A stretch of DNA of 64,000 nt from Atrichornis clamosus (lineage: Eukaryota > Chordata > Aves > Passeriformes > Menuridae), in the NCBI GenBank assembly GCA_013400975.1, contig WBMZ01010246.1:62001-126000 (forward strand), given 5' to 3'. Made by a program: the position numbers and the translations under genes. Below, piece by piece: positions 47,168 to 60,555 of the stretch (its first letter is position 1; each line of letters starts with the position of its first letter). Under the pieces are notes generated by a model, which made no database searches, was not told the origin of the DNA, and was given only the letters and a program-made list of their open reading frames with translations.

Positions 47168-50100
47168 CGCAGAGGCAGCCTTTGTTTTTCTAACCTGCTA
47201 CCTGACTTCAGAAGAGCTAAAACACAGGTTTCTTAACTCCAAATGACCATCAGATCACAATGACTTTTCTAATGAGGAGAGACATCCCTGCAAGAGACTC
47301 TTCCCCGCAAAGCCTCCATGCAATTCCTCCTGTTTAAGGAGAGGCACCCTTCAAGTTCAGTACTGACCTCGTGGAACAAGGACACGAGGATGGAGCAGCA
47401 GAAGCCTCCAGCACTAGGAGACTGTCTCTGCTTTTATTTTCTTGTTTCCACTTGCATAATCACACTCCCATCCTGATTGCACTAAGGGAGGAAACAAAAT
47501 AAAATCCTTTTTTGCATCTCAGACTGCACTTCCCTAAGGATGGGAACTGCCTCTGTGAAAGCTGAACATGACTGCTTTAATTAGATGACTACGTAAATTT
47601 TTCAGTATGTTTACCTAGACACTTAATCTTTGTACAGTTCAGTTTTCCAGAGCACAGTGTAAAGCAACACATAAATCCAGGGCTTCCAGAGCATCTTCCC
47701 TGACCCCGGGCAGAAATAAGTACATATTGCTATCAAGTACTTAAGACTTCTAAAGGTTTTAAAAGTTTTACCAGGCATTCATCTGTACTGTACAAAAAAG
47801 CTAAATATCTAGTCTGAAAATACTTTTAAATTCTCTGGAGATTATTCAGGAATTAGATGATGAGGTGTGGTTATGTACTGGATTCTGACTCAAATATCTA
47901 TGGTATTACAAATACAATTATTACAACCCTGTAAAACCAGTGTCATGCTATATTATTTTCTGTATTTAACATTGTCTTTGACACTAGCATTAAAAGAACT
48001 ATTCTGACTTTACTATGGTGTCAAGATGTCGTGTTTTGGATATATCACAGCAGAACATAGCTACTATCATAAACCAGCAGTGTATTTTATTTCAATATAC
48101 AAATCAAAATGTGATAAAATGTGTTATGCTGGACACCACAAAATTACAGTTTTTCTTTAACAACATTCATAACTTTCATCCGTGGCATGAACATTTTAGC
48201 AAATCTCAGTGAGATTCTTCTCTCTGTAAATTCCTCCCCAACCCAGTTTTCTTATTGAACTAATGCTTTTCATTAGCAGCTACTGTTTAGTATCATTTAG
48301 GGCAACGTGGGCTTTTAAGCTAATTCTCTTTTCATACAGCTTGCATTGGTACTAGTAATGCCTCTGCATGCAAACCCAAAAGCTGTCCAGGTGAAGACTC
48401 AAAAACTTGGAAAAGCAGGTTACTGCAACAAGCCAAAAGAAAGCTAAAAGACATCTTGCACTGTAAATACTGATATTAAGGACAAAACCAAAACCTAAAC
48501 ATAGCCCTGTGCATAGGCTTTTACACTATAATTCTGATGAGATAAAGGATGCTTTTGCATTAGTGTAAACATAACCCAAATATAGATAATTTTCCTTTGG
48601 GTATGGGAAGTGGCAAATGATCTTGCTATGGGAAGATTCCTGGTAGCACCATTTATTATCTTATTATTTCAAAGACAACTTATCTTAGTCCTTAGAATAG
48701 CCTCCCTGTTCTTTGAAGGCAACTTTTACCTAGTTGTCTGTATTACCAAATATTCAAAAATATTTTCCAAGTTCCTACAAGCAAAACACAGAAAAGTAGT
48801 GTTGAATTGTTAAAACATCTTGTACTTAACACACCAAAGTGTGCATTTTTATGTTAAAACACTTGTACCTAATGGTAACTTGGTTTACTCACAGAATATT
48901 ATGCTTAGGATATTAATAGAAAACTCTGCTTGCTTAAACACTTTAATTTGTTACAGTAGAAAGATTTGATGGCTGTTCCTGCAGAATGATTTTGGTAGCT
49001 TTTACCACCTGATTCCTTTTTTAATTTATACTGGATTGCTACAGAGAAAAGGCATTTACTCCAGTTCAAATCCTTATGTATTTGCTGAAGACACTTAAGG
49101 TTAGAAAACCACATTTTTGTAAAGGTTAATTGGTACTTTATAAAGGAGCTACTTTGACTTAGAAAACAAATGATAAAATATTAGGAATCTTTTAGCTCCC
49201 TCTGCTGCCCTAATCCTTCACTAAGCTGCCTTCTAAAGTCTGTCAAAGACACCAAGCAATGAGGCAGCCCATTAATCCCTTTTTAAGAAACACTTGGCAT
49301 ATTTAGTATGCCCAGTACTAAGATCAGTACACAGAAAGAAAACTATAAAGTACTGTGTGATTTACCATTGTCTATGCATTTTATTATTTCCTTTCTTCCT
49401 CTGATAACTGTAGCAAGTGAGACAACGAAGAACACGTTCAAATTTGGATGCCAGTTCAGAAAACGGATAGCTTCTTCTCCAAAGATCTTTACATCTGCAA
49501 TTGCCACTTACATCAGAAGAGCTGAGGGCACTCACTGCCTGGAAACATTTATTCCTCCTTCCTCTTATTTACAGATCAACTTACATGGTACAGACCAACT
49601 TTAGTAAAAATCCTTTTTTAAATTCAGGGAAGGCCCAGACCTTGCCAAAGTAGGCCATCTTTCTTATTAATATGCAGAAAACTTAACTGCCTCATTTCAC
49701 AACTGCAAGGGGTCAAATCACAGCTTACACCAGCCAGATAGGATCCATCAGTGGTCATGAAAAAGCACTTGGTATTTGCCAGCCTGGTACTTTTTACTTG
49801 TTAAGAAGCCAAGTTATTACATGCACAAGAAAAAAAAAAAATCAGGAAAGTGAATGCATTTTTCTTTTAACTAAGTCACTCTTTATTTCAAGATTTATTT
49901 ACCAATTTGGGAAGACAACCAAATTCAATTCATATCTGCTTTTTTTCCCTCTGCATTCCTCCTGGAACCATCCAGATACCATATCAACTATGAAGATTCA
50001 TCTTATTAAATGTCAAGCAGAAAAAAAAAGCTCTAAAAACACAGATGTTTTCTTACAGAGAAAGAAAGCCCAGGCCATATCCTTGGAAAGAAACTATTCC

Positions 50101-53100
50101 TTTATCATGCACTTCTACTGTCCTTCAGAGCACGTCACACTTGAGTATTTGCAAGTAATCAAACTTTCCCAAAGAAAGGCTGCCCTTCATAAAAGCAAAG
50201 ATGAGAGATTTTATCTGAAATTTCAGAAATTCATTCCATTAATATGCACTTTCTCTTCCAATTTATGATCCTCACCAACGCTTCTTTTCTTAGGTAGTAA
50301 AGCATCACTGTTAAAACAGCTAAAATACATTTCAAGTTTTCTTCTGAGCACTTTTAAAAAGCATGAAGCAACATGCATATAAAGAATAACATTCAGGTGA
50401 ATACTAGTGCTGCATAAAAAGGAGGGAGAAAAGGAAATGATTGCTTGAGCATTCTGAGTGCTAAGATGCTTTTTGCTTCATCAAAACCAGAACTAGGAGA
50501 AAAAAAAAAAAGAACATCTGTCTGGGGGCAGACAGGGTCTTCACAGACTTGGACTTGGCACACGTTGCAGTCTTTGCTGTATAAATATCACCTGAGGTGC
50601 TCTGGGAAGAAATTTCTGGTTTCAAGCAATTACCTAATTGGGAAAGTCACTCTCAATTTTCCAGTTACATTTCCAGTACTGTGCTGTAGTTTAATCCCTA
50701 ATACCTGTGTAAACAAGCAAGAAGAAATGAGAGAAGCCCCTTTCCTCCTCCCACTTCCACCAGTGTTCCCTAAAGCTTGGAAACCCTCCAAGAGCAGTGT
50801 ATAAAATATACTGCTCAGACAGCCAAAGTAATGCATTTAGAGATAATTCACAGTGTTCATCAAGCCTGTCCACAGACAATTCAGACATTTTCCCTGCATG
50901 CAACCACCTTCTGTTCCTTCCTGCCTCATCTATTAGCACCCAGCAAATGCAGCAGAGGTCAGATACCCCAAGGTAACTTCCAACCAGTGGTCAATAAAAC
51001 ATACACAGATTTAATGAAAGATTTCTAGAATCTAAGCAAATAAACAGCATTGTTTACAGTTTGTTACAATATAAAGCACAATAATACCTTAATTAGAGAT
51101 AACAACTTTTCAAAATGCCAAAAACATTCTGAGTTTTTCAAATTACCCACAAAATGAACACATTTTATTTTTGCACTGTGACACTTCCAACTGTTCTGCC
51201 AAATGTATACTACTATAATTACGCTTTGCAATCACAAGCATCACCGGAGAGGGGGACAAAGAACAATATAATCAGTAACTAATTAATCTTTCACATGCCT
51301 TGATACCATTTCTCTCCAAGGGAAGAATCCTAAACGTTATTTTATAAATTGTGAAGTGAGTTTAATATTAGCAACTTAAAGTGCCTCAAATCATGTCCTT
51401 ATGCCTCAGTACAATTTACAGCTACTGGTGGAAGTTAGAAACCAGAATTTAATACCTAGCTTTTTTAAGGGGCAGTCTTCAACGGCAGAGCATTGAAATC
51501 TGCACAAAAATATAATTGCAGACAGCTTTGGGATTAAAAGCAAATATTCTATTTCATATTTAAGAAATCATCAAAGGGGATCACAGGTACCTCAGAGACA
51601 AAATCACTTACTCAGCTACATTAAGAGAGTACTAATTGCTCCCAAAGTAATTGAACAGGGGGTTTTTTCTGCATTGAGTATCAACTGCAATTTAACAGTA
51701 CTATGTCACACTATTGTTAGCTCACAAGGTAATAGTAAATGCAGTGATGCCTGATCAGTTTGCTTAATTTGCATGATTAGTTACTACAAGCACATGTGCA
51801 AATTACCTAAAGGCACAGGAAAGCAGTCCAACTCAAATAACATTGTGCATGCCCAGTTATCTAACTTCCCAGAGCATTTGTGGTAACCCATGAAGGCCAC
51901 AGAAAAATCTGTGTGCAACCCTGTGCACTTGTTCACAGCGTGAGCATTTCAGTTTGAGGATCAGGTCCACAACACTCATTTTTCAGAAACTGAATTTCAA
52001 CTCATTACCACCCCCTCCTCAAGCAGGGATACAGACAGTGATGAAGTGCTGCACGGCATCACCAGAATGGATAAAATAATGTGTTAATGTCTGCCCATCA
52101 CACGTTATGTTCAACAATTTATGAAAAAAATACGTACTTGGTAATAGTAGTAGTTAGCAAGTTATTGCAGCCTATTTGTAACCGAACTTGTAACAAAAAT
52201 ACAATGCCTCTTAAAAATATTCTTTTCTGAGGGCAAGTTCAAGAACAGAAAGCTATGTACCAACTGATAGACAGAAAAGCTGACCAAGAAGATAAACCAC
52301 CTTTCATAGCTATACAGCTCATTACATTCCCTGAGCTTTGTAAAACATCACGCATATTTCTAAAATACAAAATAATTTAGATTGTGTTATGAAAGGCACA
52401 GATATCAGAGAACAAATGTGCATATTTAATTTTTCAACCTGAATGACCATAGGTAGAAAAAAGCCATTATAAAACAAAGCAACAATAGTTTTTATCTCTT
52501 TTTACACAATTGCAGGGACAGCGATTTGAAATCATCAGCCAGAGAAATGTCTTTACAAGCCCCAAAGAACATTTGAACATATAGACACTGAAGAGCACAA
52601 CACAGCTCAATCACTTTAAAGAGCCAAACTGGGTTCCCACAGCTATAAAACTTTAAACATGTTTTCTTGTCTATTGTTTCACCCCCTCTCCTCCTGATCA
52701 TCTGCCTGGCCTTCCCACTCTATTTTTCCAACTTGGCTCTTTGGTAAATGGGATTAAGGAAGCAGAGGCGGCTAAACACCCCCTCCTTTCCCTACATTAT
52801 TTTTCAATTTGATGTGGCCGCACATATTTCACCATAGGGTGCAGTGAATTGTGCAGGGCTGGGAAAAGCAAGCCAGACAAAAGGCGCTGATTAAACAGCA
52901 TCACTGGATGTGAGCACGAAGCCTGGGGGAAGCCACTGCTATTTCAGTCCCAGTGGCTGCTGGTCTGTCACCTCTGTCCCTGGCAACGTTCCTTCCCACG
53001 TCATCACAGGCTTCTTGCCTCTTACGTGGTTCTGTTGCTCAATATAATAAGCTCATAAGGAGGCTGAAATTGCACGGAGTGGGCCGAGCTGCTCTAACTG

Positions 53101-54440
53101 CTGGCTGCCATCGGAAGGGACAGGTTTCTCATTCCTCTTCACAATTTGCTGATTCAGCTCACTAACACAGGCCAAAAATAAAAAAAGTTAATATTCTCCA
53201 TTTTTTATTGAAGAGTTTTGATAGAGATTTGAGGATGGCAAACTGAGACTGGGAGCAGAGAAGATGGCCATGCACACTCCTAGGTCATCTCTAGCTGATC
53301 CAACTGCAGAGCTGCCCGGAAAATGGGGCAGCCTTCCCAATTTCCCCATTCTCAGCAGTCGGTTCCGCATTTCTCTGGGCAGGGATTAGTCTCCAGTGAG
53401 CAGATTCACCTGGCCATTTGGCCAACCAGTCCAGGTGGGACAAAGTAACAGTTTGGACCTGGCAAACATGGGCGGGCTTGGTCAGTTTTAGAAGAGACTA
53501 ATGAGGAGATTAATCAGGCAAACCAAATGTGGAACTGCACTCTTTGACATTTGGATGTGTTAGGCTAAATGGTCCCAGCAACCCCCATTGATCTTTTCCA
53601 ATTGCCCCTTCCATGCAACTGCTCTGTCAGCTGAACAGTGACCTGGACTGAGGAATTTACCTAAGTGGAAAATAAGCCAACGAAAGGGTTTTTTTAGTAT
53701 AAGTCAACTTCTGAATGTAGCTCATTATAGGTCACGTTCCTATTGGCACAAAGAAAGGGGGAAAACTCCACTGCCAGGGACTGCTCACACAACACAGCTG
53801 CTGGGAAAGGGTCTCAAGATCAAAGTGTGGAGGAGCAAAGGTTTCACCTGCAGTTCTCTGCTTCAGCATTAGACATAATGCAGAGCCCATGTGCCCACAA
53901 GTCTGTACACTGCCTCCCACGGTGTCAAAAAGAAATTAACTATATCCTTGCCTTTTAGGGAGAAACTAACATTTTAATATAAAAACTCATTTGGCCCAAA
54001 CCATTCATGTACGTTCTTAAAAACAGTACACCTTCTCCCTCGACCTGCTTTCACACCAGCTCTAAAAGCCCATTTGCAGAGAATAATAGGAATATACAAT
54101 TCATCACTTGTCACTTAAGGTAAAGTGACAGACACAAATGATTACAACTCCTTTCACTAGAATTCAGGCTATTTTTATTAATACTCATTGAAGTTTGGGA
54201 GTCTCCTGCAATTTTGGTTTTGTTTTCATTTTTCGTTTTTACTTCCTTTCAAGGATCAGGTACAAGCTGTTAAATCAATCTATATGAAGTAAGCCTGTAG
54301 AGAGACTCTTGAGAGTACTATTTGGTCATCTTGTCCTTTTGCAATTGTTGTTTTATATAAACCCACAATGTTTTACAGTGTTTGGGTAGAATGTTGTACA
54401 GTGCTAAGATGAAAGCCAACTCAACTACAGAACAGCTCAC

Positions 54441-56091
54441 ACACTAGTTTCTTTTATTTATCTAGCTCTGTTTTCACCTAAAACCAGCATTTGTGCACAG
54501 TCAATATTATCTCAGCAGGAACTACAACTCAATTAAAAAGACTCTGAATGACCAAAAGAAAAGAGTTCCAGCCTTCAGAAATATCAGTAACCCACAAAAC
54601 GAACACAGTTAACATTAGAAATTGAAATGTCCAACCTTCAAATATGCGATCCAGACGTTGCCGCTTCACTTTGTGTTTGTCCATTAGAGACATAAGAGTG
54701 GAAGCTCAAAGAACGTCCCCACACAGCTTGGTGATGGTCTTCTCACACCAGCCACCAGTCAGAAATGCTCAGTCTTTTAGAAACTTGTTTTCACCTGTGA
54801 ACAGAAAGACAAGCTTTAAAATGCATAATCTTTTGGCACCTCTTTCCAGAGAAATGATCTGTGTGTAATCTAAAGAATTTTTAAAAACCCCATGAAGTTC
54901 TTAAATTGTATTAGACAACCTGGTATTTCACAGCAAACTGTTTTCTAAACACAGAGGTACAAAGCACACGGCACAACTCGGACAAGCCAGCGTAGAAATG
55001 CTCCAAGACAGCTGCTGGTTTTTGCCTTTTGACTGTCAAATACTTTTCTGCCCTTCCACTGAACAAACCAGCAGCCAGCGCAGGGACTCGGGCGGTCACA
55101 GGTCCGTGATTCCCATAAAATGACAGAAACGTGTTCACCTGAGATGCAATTGGAAAGCCACAGTTTTGCATCACAAAGCTCTCAGAGAGAGAAAACACTC
55201 CTTTCATTCTTAACTTTCAAGCTTTTGACGATAAAGTAAAGCAGAGTTTCAACCTGGAAGCCGAAGGAAACAAGTCAAGGGGCACAGACGCGAGGAAACA
55301 CATCCCGGTGACAACACAGAATGCCAACATCTATATCAACCAAATGGCATTTGGAGCAGGTTTATGCATGACTGGGCAAAGCTCTTTGGCAGCAGATACA
55401 GCCAGGCACTTTTCAGATACCGTGGAGCCGGGCAAGGCAGCGTAAGGGCATTGCAACAAGCAGTCTGCATTTTAAGCCAAACCACTGAGAAGCAGGAAGG
55501 GGGGATGGAGAGAGAGGAGGAAAAATCCCTCAACGAGAACCTAATCATAGCAGCAGAATATAAAATGCACATGAGCAAGTGGACAGGGTAAAATTAAGGA
55601 CACAGGTGCTCTAAAAAGCATAATCAGAGCATCAGTTTTTATCTGCCTTTAAATAGCTCAGTAGACTTTGAGAAACAAACTTGGAGCACACTGTATTAGA
55701 AGCACTGTGCACACGAAAATGAGCCAAATAATCCACCTCCCTGTTTCTTTTCATTCCTGCCCTACAGCTTTCAACATCAGTGGATAGGATTAAATGGCCT
55801 TACAAGTGACTGCACCTAGAAATCTACTTGTTTCTTTCTAGAGGCTGAACTTCACTAAAACTAAACATAGGCACACTTCATCAACATATGATCATACCCT
55901 CCGAGTGAAATGATAAAGAAAAATAGTTTGAGTATCAAGAACTGCACATTTGCATTTAAACTAAGTATTTTTACCAGTACTACCCTGCTTGGTGCATTGG
56001 GACTTGTAACAAAGTTCCTGTCTTTATGTTTGGTTTTGTTTTTTCATTTAAAATAGAGTTAATGTGCAATATTCATCATGCTTTTAACACT
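54441..56091 (-). other. Predicted 3' UTR of hypothetical gene A
   Basis: If the stop codon at 56092-56094 is real, the minus-strand transcript continues leftward. The first AATAAA on that strand that I find is at 54453-54458, placing cleavage near 54435-54440 and giving a 3' UTR of about 1.65 kb. No open coding segment or splice structure interrupts it. A longer form ending past further signals is possible. Confidence 0.3.
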
Positions 56092-56165
56092 TCATTCAGC
56101 CTCATCTTCCTCTTCATCCTTAAATTCAAAATTCTTCTGCTGTTTTGCATAGTGTCTGATTCCAG
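56092..56165 (-). CDS. Candidate terminal coding exon of hypothetical gene A (acidic C-terminus)
   Basis: On the minus strand, a long pyrimidine-rich tract and ATGTTATATTCAG acceptor lead into CT (finishing a split codon). Then come 23 codons and TGA. The peptide begins GIRHYAKQQK and ends KNFEFKDEEEDEAE before the stop. A basic, glutamine/lysine-rich segment followed by a run of Asp/Glu to the stop is typical of a real protein C-terminus. The purine-rich GAA/GAT/GAG codons argue for coding use. The exon starts in phase 1, so the previous exon must end with one base of a codon (Ser, Pro, Thr or Ala). The rest of the gene would lie to the right and beyond the window. I do not recognise the protein. 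Confidence 0.42.
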
Positions 56166-58609
56166 CTGAATATAACATCCCATCAGGAAGGGGAGAAGAA
56201 AAATTAATGAGGAACACAGAATCCCATTTTTTTTACTCTTTAGAAAACAGAAAGAATGTTGCCTTTTTAGAAATTTGCTTTTATATTTCCCAACATTGAT
56301 ATTCTTCCAAAATACAACATTCTCCAATATTGAACATGACTCTGTTATAAGATTGCACAAGCATTACATCAAACCTAACATTCATTTTATAGTCTTAAAA
56401 GCCAACTATATAAGTATATAACTATATAACCCCTAGTCTTTGCTTAAGCCAACACCCAAACCTGTGCAGAGGATCAGTCCTAAACTAGTCTTTAATTTAT
56501 TTGTTTGTCATTTCTGTTTCAAAATCAACTTCCTTCAATTATCACATAGAAGGATCTAAAGCATAAAAACCAAACCAGAATATAATGAACATTTTAAACA
56601 CTAGTCTTGGTTTAAATTTTTATAGCTTATTTAATTTCCCATCTTGTAGAACATGCATGCCTGCTGGCCTCCTTGTGCTGTTTTGTTTATTCATTCAGCA
56701 AAAGATTTTTCCACTGCAGTCACTCTGCATACAAAGCTGGATGACAGCTGTAAAGAACAGACCATCTGTAACTATTGACCTACCACTGAAAGTGTCACCA
56801 GATGTTTTCTATCTGTCTACAGTAGCTTCAAAGTGCACCATATAAATCAAGTACTTTTTTTTTCTTTTAAACATAGTTTGGAAATTGCTTTATTGATAGT
56901 AAGTTGTCATAAGTTTAAAAAAATTTGAGAAAAAAATTAAATCAACATGTTAACACCATTCTAAGTTGAACCCTCATTCAGTTTTATTATACATCATATT
57001 CCTACAGAAAGAGCAGATGATGATATGGGAAGCATTTCCCAGCAAAACAAAAGCCTTATAATTATGGAAGTGTTAGTTACTGCAATTACTAAACCACAAC
57101 ATGAATAATTGTATTTGAGAAATTCAGTGAAATACAAGCACAGTGCCTAATGAGCTAAAAAAACCTGACCACCAAATACCAAATAGTATTTAAGTCCAGA
57201 CCTCTGTAGTCAAATTTTTCAAGAGAATCCAAGTGATTTAAGAATGTACTTATCATATATGTCAAGTAGTACCTAGACAGCCATCTGAGATACCATCAAT
57301 GCACAGAACCCTTTCGAGCAGTACACATTTTAGATCAAAATGTACACTATTGAAAACAATATTAGAGTTTTTTCTTTCAGTTAAGCAGATGATTCCAGTG
57401 TATTTTGAAAGAGAACGTGTCTCTGGGTATTGCTGAAACATTTAGCTCTTCCTTAAGAAAGGAAGAGCTTTACTCTGAGACTTCAAAATAAAAGGAAAAG
57501 TGATTCTCCAACATATTTCTAGCACACTGAGAAAATCCTACAGGCTAAAACAGAAATGATAAACAAGCAAGTCAACTTTCAATTCAATTTTCAAAACAGC
57601 TGATGCTGGTAATGAAAAAAGGATAAACATTAGCTGTGAGTGACAAGATTTGAAGGAAGGCCCATTCAAAACCCATGATCTCTCCAGAGAAAGAGCATGA
57701 AAAGGAAGCAAACTAAGAAATTAATTTTTTTAAGACAGCAAACCAGTAGGCTGATTGTACACACCCAGTATAGGTGTAGGTTGTGACAAACTGCACATCA
57801 CCAGGGAAGAACTCCCTTCAAACCCAAAAGGTTGCAACCTGCAGTGCTGGACCATTTCCTTTGCATCAGGGAGTTTTGCATGGAACAGACTGTGCTTCAA
57901 CGAGATCTGAACAAGTGGGGAAAGCCTAAACAGAAAAACTGAAGGGGATCAGGCATCACTCAGATCAGTTACCCCACTCGCAAAGAGATCCAGAGTAAAA
58001 CTCTCCTGAGCACAGGCTTCCACCTGTGGGCTGTGAACTGCAAAAGGCTGATTTCTACCTTTCTGGCCTCACTGTCAGTTGCAGGCAGAGATCTGTAGGC
58101 CATCCCAAATCAGAAGATGAAGCATAAGAAATCCAAAACAGGAATGAAATTCACAGAACAGACTGAGAGATTGTTAGAGAATAAGGTCATGAAGTTTTGT
58201 GTTACCCTTGGAATCTCAACCTTCACTTAACTTAGCCATTCTAACATATGCTCCCTGGTATGAAACTGTATTGAGTTATTGAAATATTTTTCCTTTCTAC
58301 TAACAATTACTGAGAAGTAAAATATAAGGTTATCACAAGAAAAATTATAAGTCTGTATTACAAATTCCAGTGCTATCAGTTTTGATGATCAAAAACTAGA
58401 TAAATTTCCAAGACAACCCAGACTAATGTTTTGCTTCTCATTCCTTCTCACCCAAACTGATAACATCTCTATTTTCCATAACAACTCACAAGCCTTGAAA
58501 TAGCCATTCCTCACAGTCCCGTAAATATAATCACAGCGTTGTTCCTCATGTTAAAAATATTTTAATTATCCTAAACAATCACACATTTTGCAGTAACTAT
58601 TTCAGTTAG
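56166..58609. other. Intron-like sequence of hypothetical gene A
   Basis: No second exon could be fixed here. A minus-strand GTAGGT donor-like site at 56777-56782 follows a short open segment, but its acceptor is poor. A perfect 11-bp hairpin (AGCTCTTCCTT/AAGGAAGAGCT, loop AAGA) lies at 57444-57469. A slightly GC-richer patch at 57760-58090 resembles decayed repeat sequence but matches no family I know. Confidence 0.4.
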
Positions 58610-58750
58610 TAAAGAGATCATTTAGTCCAGCCCTCCTGCCAAGTGCATTGAGCGCTTTCAATAATGAAGTCTCCACAACTTCTCTAGGCAACTGGTTCAG
58701 TGTCTCATCACCCTCACTATTAAAAAGTGTGATCTTTATATCCAAGACAA
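58610..58750 (-). mobile_element. Old CR1 LINE fragment, minus orientation
   Basis: The plus strand reads AGATCATTTAGTCCAGCCCT, then TCTCCACAACTTCTCTAGGC, AACTGGTTCAGTGTCTCATC and ACCCTCACTATTAAAAAGTG. This follows the reverse-complement CR1 order (CCACAGCTTCTCTGGGCAAC, CTGTTCCAGTGCCTCACCAC, CCTCACAGTAAAGAA). The terminal octamers are gone. Divergence is higher than in the copy at 26810. Confidence 0.85.
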
Positions 58751-60394
58751 CTATATCCCAAAATTATTACTGAGAAATGGAAGTGTATCTAAATTTGAAA
58801 ATATCTATGTAGTACAAAGCAAAGTATCTCGTGTTTGGCAAAAGAGACGATATCATCAATGCTGATGAACAGCTGAAAGTAAAATGATGTAAAAATGCTA
58901 AGGGAAATTTCTTTTATTTGAACATTAACTTAAAGATGTATTTACTCAGTAAAAATGTCAACTTCCTGAGGCTGCAGCAAGAAATGGTCTCTAACTCTCA
59001 GAAAATAAAAAATAAAGCTTATGCTGTAAGAGGGAAACACTACTTGAAAAAGCTCTACAACTTGTAGCTGAAGCTTTCTAATGCCAGTAGCAGCAGTATT
59101 GGTTCTGTACAGAACAGACATTTTGGATCAGAGAAATGGCGTTTCATAAAGGAAGTTAGGAAATGTTTGTCTCAAAATTATACACTGTACTACACCTAAA
59201 CATAGAATTTAACTGAAAGATTACTATCTGAACTTTTTATGCTTTTTATATTCTATTTCTAAAAGTATTCTTTAACAGTATGTATCAACAGTACTTATCA
59301 ATTGAAAAATTTTCAATTAAAAATATGGAGGAACCTCAAATAGGAGGATGAGTAAAAGAGGACCAAGACTTTGGGTTTTTCTTCAAAATGCAGCAATAAT
59401 ACGAGTGTTACAATAACACTGGAACATCCTGTTCTGAAGTTCTGCAAGTCAGCTTTTAGTTCTCACCTCTTATGTCCTTTCCTGGAGATCCTGTGACTTA
59501 TACTAAAAACTTCTGCAGCATGAAACCATCACATTACCATCACTGTACTCAAAAATATTCTTGCAAAGATTTAAGCTTCATTCAAAAATAACTATGGCAC
59601 ATTGAGCAGAACAAAAAGAGATTAATTGCCAGAAGAAAAAGTATATGTCAGCCTTTTTGTGCAAAAATTGAAGTTATTCCATCCTATCCTATAAAAACTA
59701 ATACTGAATAAAAGGAAATATATAATTATATTTGCCCGTCAAACAATTTATCTTGCCATTAAGTATGGCTAAGCCACTTTGCCTTACCATTAGATGTCAG
59801 TACAGTCTAAGGGAAACTGTACAGGGAGCTTCAAGATCAATAAATTAATCACAAAAATGAAGCCATTACTGAATTAGACACCAAAAAGCATGTTAGCTAT
59901 TCAGAAAAGGACTAAAACCCCAAATATTCCAATGGCATTACTGAAATCTAAGATGCATCTACCTCAAAAAAGATGGAGGACTAGGAGAAGTGCCTGGACA
60001 GGCAGCATGGTCCAAGGCATGGAACAGCTTGTGGAAAAACTCCCCCAGCCTGAAGACATGATTGTGTGGAAAGCAACAGAGGCATATAAAACACACTCCA
60101 TGTCCCAGCTCACAGGGAGATAGCAAGCCAGCATATTAAAAACAACAGGAAGCTTTGCCATGGAGCATGCAATTAAATTGTAACATCTGGTGTCACAGGT
60201 ATTGTGGAGGCCAAAATCTTAAATGGTTCTTAAAAGGGATAAGACGAGTTTATGGAAAACCCATCAGTGGCCACTGATAAAAACAGCCACAGCACCAACC
60301 CAGGTCAGAAATCCATAGGCTGGCAAATGCCAAAGGCAGGGAAAATGTCAGCACAGGCTTTGTTCTCATACATAGCAATGACTGCACTGTGCTC
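58751..60394. other. Intron-like stretch
   Basis: No supported exon. Two minus-strand micro-exon-like segments were seen, 59467-59490 before a GTGAGA donor and about 58943-58969 before GTAAAT. Both are under 30 nt and too short to call. The GC-richer sequence at 59960-60130 may be decayed repeat. Confidence 0.4.
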
Positions 60395-60440
60395 CACTGA
60401 CCAAATGTCTGGTTAGTTCAGCATCCCACATTAGCCAAGA
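60395..60440 (-). mobile_element. Ancient CR1/L3-like 3' fragment, minus orientation
   Basis: CCACTGACCAAATGTCTGGT, then TTAGTTCAGCATCCCAC, follows the reverse complement of the old CR1/L3 end (CAGACCAAAGGTCCATCTAG, CCCAGTATCCTG). It is short and diverged. The comparison is from memory. Confidence 0.35.
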
Positions 60441-60499
60441 AATGACGTGCTTCATTAAAAGAGCAAGAGCAGAACAAAAACAACTCTTCCTTTAAGCAC

Positions 60500-60555
60500 A
60501 CACCAGTGGCCACTTCTGGAGGCAGGACACAGGACAGATGGACTCATGGGCACCC
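60500..60555 (+). mobile_element. Ancient CR1/L3-like 3' fragment, plus orientation
   Basis: CCAGTGGCCACTTCTGGAGG, then CAGGACACAGGACAGATGGA, closely tracks the old CR1/L3 3' end (CATTGGCCACTGTCGGAGG, then CAGGATACTGGGCTAGATGGA). Together with the minus fragment 60 bp to the left it forms two facing ends of one family. Confidence 0.5.

Larger units (their letters stand above)
45437..54440. other. AT-rich non-coding stretch
   Basis: No confident gene. Notable items are an RFX-like palindrome at 45964-45977, a perfect hairpin at 47141-47167, a 156-codon plus-strand ORF at 49798-50268 without recognisable domains, and an octamer (ATTTGCAT) near 51767-51774. The rest looks like ordinary intergenic DNA. 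Confidence 0.4.

Noticed and set aside
59467..59490. 24-nt minus-strand micro-exon (SPGKDIR) before GTGAGAAC, phase-compatible with the exon at 56092-56165
   Set aside because: It is too short to separate from chance, the acceptor tract is weak, and an in-frame stop lies just upstream.
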